Source: Patescibacteria group bacterium
Lineage (GTDB): Bacteria > Patescibacteriota > Patescibacteriia > WFTA01 > S139-112
DNA: 12,268 bases
NCBI GenBank assembly: GCA_015485715.1
Contig: WFTA01000055.1
Coordinates: 1 to 12,268, forward strand
Reading direction: 5' to 3'
This document shows positions 1 to 7,677 of this stretch, piece by piece (positions within the stretch are counted from its first letter, which is position 1; every line of letters starts with the position of its first letter). The notes under the pieces are model-generated. The model was given only the letters and a program-made list of their open reading frames with translations. It was not told the origin of the DNA and ran no database searches. The translations under genes and the position numbers were made by a program.

Positions 1-13
1 AAAGTTGAATCTT

Positions 14-1888
14 TCAATTTAGGGTGTCCAAATTTTTTATGGCAGGTCCCATATTATCAATTAATGAATAAATCTTACTATCATGTGATTTTATATATTT
101 ATCTAAAATATCTGCAATATCTAAAACCTTATTCTCTCTAATATACAACATCAAGACATCTTTTACTAATCTTTTAAATAAATCCTCTCTTAATACTAAA
201 GAACTATAATTTGTACACCATTTATTAATTATTCTGTCAATTTTTTTACTAATTTCCTCATAACCTGACTCTAATATGTAAACTTGTTCAACTATCAATC
301 TAAACTTACTTTCAAGTTCTATTATTTTATTTTTTTCTTGACAGCTGGCCACCAAAACTAAATGAGTAAATATAATCTTTAATATTTTATCTTCACCTAT
401 TTTACTTAAATGCTTTATTATATCGTCTTCATTACAACAGTAAAGGAATATATCCTTAATATTAGAAAAATGACGACCAAAAAAAGAAGAAATTCTTGGA
501 AAATCAAAATCTAATCTTCTGGCACTAAACCTCGATCCCTTCATTATAGAACTCAATATTTTATTTTGATTAGTATCTTTGGATACCTTTGTAGACCAAA
601 ATGAGAAAAACAAAATCCATCCAAACCATAATTCTCTATACTTATTATAAAATTCTTTTCTCAAAAAATGAAATCTATATTTTTTATCTTTCTTTGTTAA
701 ATTTTCATTTTCTGCCAATAAGCGCACATTGCTTAGTAAATCCAAAAAACTACTATTTAAATAACGGATTAACCTTGACATAAATTTTAAAAATTCTACA
801 TAATCTATATCAATAAAATAAACGTTGGAATGATCATCTTCTTTACTGGTTAGTTTTAGACGAATCATCGTCTTATCTTCATCTTTATATTTTTCAAAAC
901 TAGGAAACAACTCTGTCATTATCCCCCATTCCCATAATATATTATAACCCCTGCCTCCAGAAGTACTGAATACAATATCTAATATTTCTCTAAAAGTTCT
1001 GGGCAAACTTTTGTTACCAATCTTAGCAAATAAGCTTTTATTATTTTTTCGTCTGTAACCTTCTAATGCTCCTATTATAACTTGTTGCCATCTCTTATCT
1101 GACCTGAACCCTTTATCTACTATTAAACGAATATACCGAAGTATTAAAAAAGGATTTCTGATAATTTTATTTTTAAATTCATCTTCTACCTTTCTATCTT
1201 CACCTTTATTCGATATTGGTATTATTTCTCTAGATAAAATATGCTTTATTGCCTCTCCAAGAGGATCAATTATTTTTATCTTTCTTCCCCCACTTCTTTC
1301 ATCTTCTTCTGTAAATTTCAGATAAAGTGCATTACAAGTAAAATCACTCCTTGAAATGGTCCATCTTCTTAAAAAATTTATTTCATCAAATTTTTTGTTA
1401 TATTTAATATATGTAAGTTCAAAATTACCAATTTTCCTACCTTCATCATCCACTTCTATAATAATCACATTCTTTCCCCTAACCACAATTTTTTTAAATT
1501 TACATTTGTACTTTATACCTTCTATTTCAAAATCACATTTCTCATCATCAATAGTCTTTGGATCATTATTTTCTGGTATTTTGTCTAAAAACTCTTGTAG
1601 TTCAACATCTGGTGCTGTTATAAACAAATCAATATCTCTAAACAAAGGAGGATTTTCAACATTAACCCTATTACCACTTAATTGAGAAAACGAATCTTTA
1701 TTAGCAATTATTAAATCTCTAGGATAACCACCAACAATATATACATTAGATTGTGGAATAAGGTTATGTAATACATCTATAACTTTTTGAGCTATCTTCT
1801 CTTCTAATGTTAAGGGTTTGTAATCTATTATATTTATTTCCTTAGGTTGTGGAAAGTCAGGGGATCGGGCTTTGTCTGGGTTGATCAT
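14..1888 (-). CDS. CCA-adding enzyme / poly(A) polymerase-like nucleotidyltransferase, divergent, with long C-terminal extension
   Basis: The first ~330 of 624 residues follow the class II tRNA nucleotidyltransferase/poly(A) polymerase plan. Seen: GGYPRD at 53-58, catalytic DID at 85-87, a motif-B-like SRSDFTCNALYL at 179-190 (RRD in the family, RSD here), IDPLG at 207-211, and a helix around 244-260. That helix normally carries the EDxxR template (EDPLRILR), but here it reads RNPFLILR, so Glu, Asp and Arg are all lost. A poly(A)-polymerase-like stretch ending WEWGIMTELFPSF lies near 319-331. The C-terminal ~290 residues are charged, partly hydrophobic and unrecognised. Known enzymes of the family are usually about 400-450 residues. 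The ATG lies 2 bp after the livF stop, with AGGA inside the end of livF, so it is probably translated from the liv transcript. Sample lines give about 25% GC against about 35-43% in the liv genes. Family membership is fairly sure; the activity (CCA addition, tailing or another nucleotide transfer) is not. Confidence 0.75.
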   Translation of the reverse strand: MINPDKARSPDFPQPKEINIIDYKPLTLEEKIAQKVIDVLHNLIPQSNVYIVGGYPRDLIIANKDSFSQLSGNRVNVENPPLFRDIDLFITAPDVELQEFLDKIPENNDPKTIDDEKCDFEIEGIKYKCKFKKIVVRGKNVIIIEVDDEGRKIGNFELTYIKYNKKFDEINFLRRWTISRSDFTCNALYLKFTEEDERSGGRKIKIIDPLGEAIKHILSREIIPISNKGEDRKVEDEFKNKIIRNPFLILRYIRLIVDKGFRSDKRWQQVIIGALEGYRRKNNKSLFAKIGNKSLPRTFREILDIVFSTSGGRGYNILWEWGIMTELFPSFEKYKDEDKTMIRLKLTSKEDDHSNVYFIDIDYVEFLKFMSRLIRYLNSSFLDLLSNVRLLAENENLTKKDKKYRFHFLRKEFYNKYRELWFGWILFFSFWSTKVSKDTNQNKILSSIMKGSRFSARRLDFDFPRISSFFGRHFSNIKDIFLYCCNEDDIIKHLSKIGEDKILKIIFTHLVLVASCQEKNKIIELESKFRLIVEQVYILESGYEEISKKIDRIINKWCTNYSSLVLREDLFKRLVKDVLMLYIRENKVLDIADILDKYIKSHDSKIYSLIDNMGPAIKNLDTLN

Positions 1889-1890
1889 AT

Positions 1891-2592
1891 CTATCCTGTA
1901 AATACTTTTTTAATCTCACCTGAGGATATAATATCATCAGGTGTGCCGTGATATGAAATCAGGCCGTTTATCAAAATAAATCCATAATCAGCTATTTTGA
2001 GAACACTTTTCAGATTGTGCTCCACAACTATACAGGTAACCCCAAATCTATCTTTGATATCTTTAATGGTGTGAAAAACTTCTCTGACAAGCTTTGGTGA
2101 AAGCCCCAGAGAGGGTTCGTCAAAAAGTATAAGTCTGGGATCCTGCATCAGCACTCTTCCTATTGCCAGTTGTTGCTGCTGACCTCCTGACAAATTATAG
2201 GCATAGTCGTTTCTTTTTTCACGCAATATAGGAAAAATACCATAAACTCTTTCAAAAGACCTTTCAACTTCTTCTCTGCTCTTTTTCCCCGCGCCTATAA
2301 GCAGATTTTCTTCTACAGTCAGAGAATCAAAATTAATTTTTCCTTGAGGAACATAAGAGATGCCAAAAGACAAAAGCCTGTGTGTCGGCATACCTGTTAT
2401 ATCCTGTCCATTAAAATATATTCTCCCCTGTGTAACATCCACCAAATTAAATATAGATTTAAGCAGGGTTGTCTTGCCAGCTCCATTTGGTCCCATTAAG
2501 ATATTTACACTTTTGGGTGCAATTTCCAGAGATACACCTTTTAGGACTTCAAGATCTCCGTAATTTGTTTTTAAATTTTCTATCTTAAGCAT
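1891..2592 (-). CDS. livF: Branched-chain amino acid ABC transporter, ATP-binding protein LivF
   Basis: This is one of two ATPase subunits that drive the LIV-type importer from the cytoplasmic face. The ATG at 2592 gives 233 residues, the usual LivF length, beginning MLKIENLKTNYG. An open frame continues upstream to 2685, but that would overlap livG by 83 bp and add an unrelated basic leader, so I reject it. Seen: Walker A GPNGAGKTT at 34-42, Q-loop Q83 (SYVPQ), signature LSGGQ at 134-138, Walker B LILFDEP at 154-160, and H-loop H192 in VVEHN. All ATPase residues are intact. The LSPKLV stretch after Walker B is typical of LivF. It lies 10 bp after livG and 2 bp before the nucleotidyltransferase. 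No convincing Shine-Dalgarno is visible. Confidence 0.93.
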   Translation of the reverse strand: MLKIENLKTNYGDLEVLKGVSLEIAPKSVNILMGPNGAGKTTLLKSIFNLVDVTQGRIYFNGQDITGMPTHRLLSFGISYVPQGKINFDSLTVEENLLIGAGKKSREEVERSFERVYGIFPILREKRNDYAYNLSGGQQQQLAIGRVLMQDPRLILFDEPSLGLSPKLVREVFHTIKDIKDRFGVTCIVVEHNLKSVLKIADYGFILINGLISYHGTPDDIISSGEIKKVFTG

Positions 2593-2602
2593 AATATTTA
2601 AA

Positions 2603-3361
2603 TTAATCACCCAAATATGCCTCCATAACCTTTTTATCCTCCAAAACCTCACAAGGTACACCCTCTTTGAGTACCCTTCCCTCATCCATAACTACAATCT
2701 TATCTGCTAAATTTCTAATAAATTGAATATCATGCTCTATAATTATCATAGTCTCTCCTTTCTCCTTCAGCTCTCTTATGATATCTTCAATTTTTCTTTT
2801 TACCAGAGTATTAACACCAGCCACAGGCTCATCAAATAAAATCAAGGAATGTTTTTTCAACATAGCAAGTGCGATCTGCAAAAGCTTTCTCTGGCCATAA
2901 CTTAGATCAGATACCAGAGTGTTTAAAGGCTTTTCCAAGCTATATTTTTTAATATATTCAGATACTTCCTCATCCAACATAGTATAAAGCTTGTCTTTAA
3001 ATACTATATTTTTCCAGAACTTGGTATCTTCATTGTCAAGGGCGATATAGATATGGTCTTTGATGGTTAGATTAGAAAAAAGCCTTACATTTTGAAAGGT
3101 TCTGCTAATGCCTGCTGCATTTGCTATTTTGTGCGGCAGCATCTTTAAAATATTAATTCTTTTACCCTGTGTGTAAAAATAAGCATTTCCTGAATCTGCC
3201 TTAACATAACCTGATAAAATATCAAACAAAGTTGTTTTTCCTGCGCCATTGGGACCTACAAGCCCTATAACATCTCCTTTTTTTACACTAAAAGAGCAGT
3301 TATCTACAGCTCTCACTCCTCCAAACGACTTAGATATATTTTTTATTTCCAAAACATTCAT
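2603..3361 (-). CDS. livG: Branched-chain amino acid ABC transporter, ATP-binding protein LivG
   Basis: Second ATPase of the importer, 252 residues, normal length. Seen: Walker A GPNGAGKTT at 36-44; the LivG-type ISRTFQNVRLF with Q-loop Q90; signature LSYGQ at 153-157, where Tyr replaces the usual second residue (LivG proteins often have LPYGQ); Walker B LILFDEPVAG from 173; and H210 in IIEHD. The longer insert between Q-loop and signature separates LivG from LivF. The start is ATG at 3361, 6 bp after the stop of the livM downstream frame, with no Shine-Dalgarno, so translation may depend on coupling to livM. If so, the livM frameshift could also affect livG expression. Confidence 0.93.
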   Translation of the reverse strand: MNVLEIKNISKSFGGVRAVDNCSFSVKKGDVIGLVGPNGAGKTTLFDILSGYVKADSGNAYFYTQGKRINILKMLPHKIANAAGISRTFQNVRLFSNLTIKDHIYIALDNEDTKFWKNIVFKDKLYTMLDEEVSEYIKKYSLEKPLNTLVSDLSYGQRKLLQIALAMLKKHSLILFDEPVAGVNTLVKRKIEDIIRELKEKGETMIIIEHDIQFIRNLADKIVVMDEGRVLKEGVPCEVLEDKKVMEAYLGD

Positions 3362-3367
3362 ATTTTA

Positions 3368-4236
3368 TCATTTTAAATCAATTTTACCATAAAACCCGCG
3401 TGGCTTATACATTAAAATTAAAATCAAAACCAAAGCATAGATTATCTGTCTTAAAGGGCCTATTACAGAAGCAGGCAGATCCAAAAACCTGAGTGCTTCA
3501 GGAATAAGCATAATCACAAATACAGCCAAAACTGTACCTTCTAAATCCGCCAATCCTCCCACAATTACTATAGTGAGCACCAGTACAATATTGGCAATAT
3601 AAAAAGTTGTAGGGTCTATAAAACTTATATAGTGAGCATATAGTGATCCTGCAATACCAGCCATAAAGCTTGATATTCCCATACTGTATGTTTTTATTAT
3701 ATAAGTATTTTTTTGCCGTATATCTGCAAGGCCTTTTCATCATCACGAACCGCTTCAAAAAGTCTGCCAAACCTGCTTGATATAAGCCTCTTGGAAAACA
3801 AATAAACAGCAGCAAACAATATAAATACAAATATCAAATATTCTATATTGGAATTTATACTAATGCCAAATATCTCAGGCTTTACAATACCGGGTATTCC
3901 CAGAGGACCTCGCGTCAAAGAAGTCCAATTAAGCATTACAGCAAATACCACAAACCCAAAACCCAAAGTAGCCAGTGCCAGATAATCTCCCTTTAGTTTT
4001 GATATGCCGTACATAAGTATAACACCTGCTATAGATGCAAATATACCTGACAATAAAAAAGACAACTCATAGGATATGCCTTGTTTGGTTAAAATTGCTG
4101 AAGTATATGCACCTATACCAAAAAATGCAATATGGCCAAGGTTTAAAAGCCCGGTATACCCCATAGCTATTTGCAAACCAATAGACAAAATACCGAATAT
4201 ACCTGCAAATATGAGAATGTGAATAAGATAATCCAT
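3368..4236 (-). pseudogene. livM: Branched-chain amino acid ABC permease LivM, interrupted by a frameshift
   Basis: Two adjacent frames together make one LivM permease. The upstream part (4236 to 3697) has the LivM hallmarks GLLNLGHIAFFGIGAYTSA, LKGDYLALATLGFG, TRGPLGIPGI and LFEAVRDDEKALQIYGKK. It then reads ILI and a TAA at 3697-3699. The downstream part (open from about 3710, stop at 3368) reads NTYIIKTYSMGISSFMAGIAGSLYAHY and continues to the normal LivM end KPRGFYGK. The break falls in a run of seven A (minus strand, near 3709-3715). A -1 shift or a 2-base loss restores the frame, and the 2-base loss reproduces the family spacing exactly. The cause could be a sequencing indel, a true mutation, or recoding by slippage. 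An ATG at 3682 could start a separate fragment but has no Shine-Dalgarno. Start chosen at ATG 4236; a TTG at 4242 is the alternative. Confidence 0.85.
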
Positions 4237-4291
4237 AGACAATATATTTATATACTTGATTGGCTATCCTAGATTTCTATATTGGCAATTG

Positions 4292-5170
4292 TCACTCATC
4301 TCTTTTTTTGACTCCAAATATGCCTTTTGGTTTAAATATTAAAAATAAAAACAAAATAACAAATGCAATAGCGTCTTTATAACCTGAAGGCAGATACCAT
4401 ATCCCTGCATTTTCCACTATACCCAGAAAAAAACTCCCGGCAATAGATCCCGGTATAGACATTATCCCCCCTATTACTGCTCCTGTAAATCCTTTTACAA
4501 TCAGATTAAGGCCCATGGTTGGCTCCAAATTCTGCTCAAGAGCTATCAAAACACCAGCCAGTGATGCCATTGCTGACCCTATGATAAAACTCGCAGAATG
4601 GACAAAGTGAGCATTGATACCTGAAATTCTTGCCAACTCTGGATTGTCTGATACTGCTCTGATTATCCTGCCTAGTTTGCTTTTTTTCATGAAAAAATAC
4701 AAAAGCAGAAACAAAGCAACAGATATCGCAATAATAAATATCTGAAGCGGAGTAATGAGAGCTCCAGCTATCTCTATTCCTTTCCTTATTTCCAGAAAGC
4801 TATACGATTTTACATTTGCACCAAAAATAAGCAGGATAAAATTTTCAATCACTATCATCAGACCCACACTTACAATAAGCAAAACAGCACTGGACGAACC
4901 CCTGTCTTTCAATGGCTTGTAAACAAACCTATGCATCAAATACCCTATCAAAGAAACACTAAATAATGTCAATATAAAAGATAAGTAGAAATTTATTCCT
5001 ATTAGATTAAAAAACCAATACTGCAAATACGCCCCCAGCGCAACCACTGCACCATGGGCAAAATGCATAAACCTGCCTGTTGAATAAATCAAAGAAAAAC
5101 CTACAGCAACAAGCGCGTATATAGATCCTGCTATCAAACCATTAAACAATATTTGGAGCAATATAGCCAT
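4292..5170 (-). CDS. livH: Branched-chain amino acid ABC transporter permease LivH
   Basis: Integral membrane permease of 292 residues, standard LivH length, hydrophobic throughout with roughly eight membrane-spanning stretches. Seen: the N-terminal GLIAGSIYALVAVGFSLIYSTGRFMHFAHGA typical of LivH, KLGRIIRAVSDNPELARISGIN in the cytoplasmic coupling loop near 165-190 (the ATPase-contact region of this family), then VKGFTGAVIGGIMSIPGSIAGSFFLGIVE and the C-terminal FKPKGIFG. With LivM it would form the transmembrane pore. It starts at ATG 5170, downstream of a strong hairpin that follows livK. No Shine-Dalgarno is close to the start; the only G-rich bases (GGGG) lie about 15 nt upstream in the 3' arm of that hairpin. 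Confidence 0.93.
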   Translation of the reverse strand: MAILLQILFNGLIAGSIYALVAVGFSLIYSTGRFMHFAHGAVVALGAYLQYWFFNLIGINFYLSFILTLFSVSLIGYLMHRFVYKPLKDRGSSSAVLLIVSVGLMIVIENFILLIFGANVKSYSFLEIRKGIEIAGALITPLQIFIIAISVALFLLLYFFMKKSKLGRIIRAVSDNPELARISGINAHFVHSASFIIGSAMASLAGVLIALEQNLEPTMGLNLIVKGFTGAVIGGIMSIPGSIAGSFFLGIVENAGIWYLPSGYKDAIAFVILFLFLIFKPKGIFGVKKRDE

Positions 5171-5182
5171 ATAAATACAATA

Positions 5183-5209
5183 CCCCGCACTATTTTAAAT
5201 AGAGCGGGG
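5183..5209 (-). promoter_or_regulatory. Intercistronic stem-loop between livK and livH
   Basis: On the transcript: CCCCGC, one U-U mismatch, CUAUU, loop UAA, AAUAG, mismatch, GCGGGG, giving 6+5 base pairs. It is not followed by a T tract, so it does not look like a full terminator. Position and strength fit a hairpin that protects the livK message from 3' decay or partly ends transcription, so that binding protein exceeds permease. The 3' arm contains the only G-rich sequence before the livH ATG. Confidence 0.6.
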
Positions 5210-5224
5210 CATATCATCTATATA

Positions 5225-6385
5225 TTACTGATATAATTCTGATTTTCCATTTCTAATAATCTTCACTTTATGTCCTGCTACAAGATCACCGTTTTCACCT
5301 ATTGTTATAGATCCGGATGCTCCTTTCCAGTCTTTTACACTGGTTCTAAACCATTCAGCTATCTTCTCTCCGTTATATCCAACCTGTTCCAAAGCATCTT
5401 TTAAGAGATAAACAGCATCATATGTAGTTGCCATATATGATTTATAGGGAAGATCTTTGTTGTATCTTGATTTATAGTTTTCAGAAAGTCTCTTAAATGC
5501 TTCACTTTGTTCATCTGCTACAAATTCTGCTGCCAGAGCTCCCTCATAAAATTTAGCAAGTCTCTTCAGTCCCTCTGCATCCCCTGAAACTGAATCACTA
5601 ACCATCAATGATATATTCCAATCTGCCTCCTTAATTTGTTTCACGATCCTCTCGGCCGCAGCTGGTGTCTGAACAGATATAAACAATGCATCAGGACTTT
5701 CTGCTTTAAGTTTTGATATGATAGTTCTAAAATTTGTTTCTCCTTTTGCAAATTCTTCTTTTAGAGTTTTGCCACCAAGTCTTTCAAATTCTTTAGTGTA
5801 CGCTCTGTAAATGCCAAGGGGATAGTCAAGTTGTTCAACAATAAATGCAATTTTTCTCCATCCCTTGTCATTATAGCTTACATCTGCAAGCACTATGCCT
5901 TGAGCTGAATCAGAAGGATAATTTCTGGCAAAGTACTTGCTAATCCCTGTCAAATCAGGACTACTTGATCCTGCTGACAATAAAAATACCTTATTTTGTT
6001 CTGCAATAGGAACTATGGCCAGAGATTCACTACTGCAAAACCCTCCTATAATCACCTGAACTTTATCTATATTGATAAGTTTTTGAGCCGCTGAAGCAGA
6101 GTCTTGTCCTGAACATTTGCCATCCTCAAATATTGCTTCTATTTTGCTTCCATTTATCCCTCCTTTACTGTTTATCTCATCTATAGCCATCTGTACCACT
6201 TCCCTATAAGGTTCTCCATATACTGCTGCATCCCCTGAATAAGGGCCAATTACACCTATTTTTATTTTTGTAGACTGCACATTTTCTACAGGTACATTAT
6301 TGGCGGGTTTACTGCTTGCTATTGCAAATATCACAATCACCACCACAATGATGATGAGTGCGAAAATAAGAGGTTTATTGGTCAT
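5225..6385 (-). CDS. livK: Substrate-binding protein of LIV-type ABC transporter (periplasmic-binding-protein type I fold), membrane-anchored
   Basis: Captures the ligand outside the membrane and delivers it to LivHM. It has 386 residues. Residues 5-24 form one strongly hydrophobic helix with no lipobox Cys after it, so it is probably an uncleaved signal anchor, which suits a cell without an outer membrane. The rest matches LivJ/LivK: KIGVIGPYSGDAAVYG at 42-57, AIDEINSKGGINGSKI at 67-81, and GGFCSSES at 114-121 in the ligand pocket. C91 and C117 are spaced almost as in the known disulphide of E. coli LivJ. The ligand (Leu/Ile/Val, another amino acid, or amide/urea-type solutes) cannot be read from the sequence. 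It is the first liv gene, 10 bp after the glycosyltransferase. The ATG at 6385 has no Shine-Dalgarno. Confidence 0.9.
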   Translation of the reverse strand: MTNKPLIFALIIIVVVIVIFAIASSKPANNVPVENVQSTKIKIGVIGPYSGDAAVYGEPYREVVQMAIDEINSKGGINGSKIEAIFEDGKCSGQDSASAAQKLINIDKVQVIIGGFCSSESLAIVPIAEQNKVFLLSAGSSSPDLTGISKYFARNYPSDSAQGIVLADVSYNDKGWRKIAFIVEQLDYPLGIYRAYTKEFERLGGKTLKEEFAKGETNFRTIISKLKAESPDALFISVQTPAAAERIVKQIKEADWNISLMVSDSVSGDAEGLKRLAKFYEGALAAEFVADEQSEAFKRLSENYKSRYNKDLPYKSYMATTYDAVYLLKDALEQVGYNGEKIAEWFRTSVKDWKGASGSITIGENGDLVAGHKVKIIRNGKSELYQ

Positions 6386-6395
6386 ACATATTTTT

Positions 6396-7574
6396 TTAAT
6401 TGTAAATATCTCTTAAAAATTTTATATACGACCCTTTGCTTAAATATATATTTTTAAGTTTTATATTTTCTATAAAATTATCATATATTTCAGTTTTAGT
6501 CAAAGCTCTATAACATTTATAAATCGCTCTTTTTATATCTTCACAGGACCCTGATTCAAATAAAAATCCAGTATATCCTTCCTTCACAATATCTCCTATA
6601 CCACCTATCCTACTGGCAATAACCGGTCTTAACTGGCTATAGCTCTCCAAAATTACCAAAGGCATATTCTCGTATGTTAAAGAAGGAATAACTGTAAAGT
6701 GTGTCCACAAATAAAGATCCTGAAGTCTCTCTCTTGTGACCTTTCCTAAAAATTCTATCCTTTCATCATCTCTATACCTGTCTGTAAGATCTGCATACAT
6801 TTTCCCATCACCTGCTATCTTTACCTTGATATTTATATCTTTTACATCTTCAATACAATTTAAAAAAACATCTATACCTTTGCTGTGTTCTATCTTTCCT
6901 ACATAAAGAATCTTAAGTGTATTTGTCGAGCTGTCTATTTTTGGTTCCTGTGATACAGATAATTCTGAAAAATTTTCTCTTATATATATCTGACTATGTT
7001 TAAAAAATCCTTCCTTTCTATATAAACTACAGATCCACTTAGAAGGACAGATCACAACATCAGGCCTGATTAGCATATTGCATAATCTACTGTAGAATTT
7101 CCTTAAAAAGAAAGTATGATATAGTTTCTTTTCCTCACCTTTTATCATAACACCTTGAGGATAGATGTAACTGATATCATGAAGTGTGAGGACAGTCTTC
7201 ACCTTTGCCGCCTTGCAAGCAAGCACCAGCATATATGACAATCCTCTCAAATTATTTAGATGAACCACATCAGGTTTATTTTTCTTTAAAAAAAGAAAAA
7301 ATGCTATAAATGAAAAAGGATTTAAAATATCAAAGGCAATAAAAGCCAGCCTGAAAATAAGTGGAGCCTTATCCCTATAAAACTTTAAAGAAAAAATATT
7401 ATAAGACTTAAGTTTGTTTACAGGAATTTTATATATACCAGCATCAATATCAATCACAGCCCCGGCAAGTTCCACATCTATTCCTTCTTTTTTTAATCCT
7501 TGAGCTATAGATATTGTATACTGTCCCGAACCTTCATAAGTTGAGATAATATTGTTGACAAGCAGTACCTTCAT
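6396..7574 (-). CDS. Glycosyltransferase family 4 protein
   Basis: A GT-B fold retaining glycosyltransferase of 392 residues that would move sugar from an activated donor to a lipid or polysaccharide acceptor at the inner face of the membrane. Seen: N-terminal Rossmann start MKVLLVNNI with the glycine-rich acceptor-side GSGQYT at 15-20; KPDVVHLNN near 100-108; LTLHD near 129-133; KILYVGKIEHSKGIDVFL from 221 at the start of the C-terminal donor domain; the E-x7-E pair E302/E310 in YENMPLVILESYS; and GGIGDIVKEGYTGFLFE from 324. There is no signal peptide. It is first in the operon containing liv, but no functional link to uptake is evident; it may only share the promoter. Acceptor and sugar are unknown. 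Confidence 0.88.
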   Translation of the reverse strand: MKVLLVNNIISTYEGSGQYTISIAQGLKKEGIDVELAGAVIDIDAGIYKIPVNKLKSYNIFSLKFYRDKAPLIFRLAFIAFDILNPFSFIAFFLFLKKNKPDVVHLNNLRGLSYMLVLACKAAKVKTVLTLHDISYIYPQGVMIKGEEKKLYHTFFLRKFYSRLCNMLIRPDVVICPSKWICSLYRKEGFFKHSQIYIRENFSELSVSQEPKIDSSTNTLKILYVGKIEHSKGIDVFLNCIEDVKDINIKVKIAGDGKMYADLTDRYRDDERIEFLGKVTRERLQDLYLWTHFTVIPSLTYENMPLVILESYSQLRPVIASRIGGIGDIVKEGYTGFLFESGSCEDIKRAIYKCYRALTKTEIYDNFIENIKLKNIYLSKGSYIKFLRDIYN

Positions 7575-7580
7575 AATACA

Positions 7581-7609
7581 AATATAACTACAAAAGATAA
7601 AAAAGTAAA
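7581..7609 (-). promoter_or_regulatory. Possible sigma70 promoter for the glycosyltransferase-liv operon
   Basis: Minus strand: -35 TTTACT (7604-7609), 17-bp spacer, -10 TATATT (7581-7586). The predicted start of transcription falls on or next to the ATG at 7574, so the message would be leaderless, in keeping with the missing Shine-Dalgarno. In such AT-rich DNA a chance match is quite possible. Confidence 0.35.
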
Positions 7610-7612
7610 TAT

Positions 7613-7641
7613 TTGCATCAAAACCAATTCACTGCTATAAT
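7613..7641 (+). promoter_or_regulatory. Extended -10 sigma70-type promoter for the S41 protease-rplI operon
   Basis: Plus strand: TTGCAT (7613-7618), exactly 17 bp, then TATAAT (7636-7641) preceded by TGC, an extended -10. The -10 hexamer is perfect and the -35 matches at its TTG. Transcription would start near 7648, about 30 nt before the ATG at 7678. It lies back to back with the possible minus-strand promoter in the same 103-bp gap. Confidence 0.6.
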
Positions 7642-7677
7642 GATATCAATATAGCTGTATAAATTAAAGAAAAAGCC

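Noticed and set aside
601..783. Plus-strand open frame inside the nucleotidyltransferase gene (60 codons)
   Set aside because: Low-complexity antisense shadow in AT-rich DNA with no family resemblance; the same applies to the 1356-1685 frame.
2593..2685. Longer livF starting at 2685
   Set aside because: It would overlap livG by 83 bp and add a basic leader absent from LivF proteins; ATG 2592 gives the family start MLKIENL.
3498..3830. Third minus-strand frame across the livM junction (110 codons)
   Set aside because: Its translation has no membrane pattern or family motif; the two conserved LivM frames account for this DNA.
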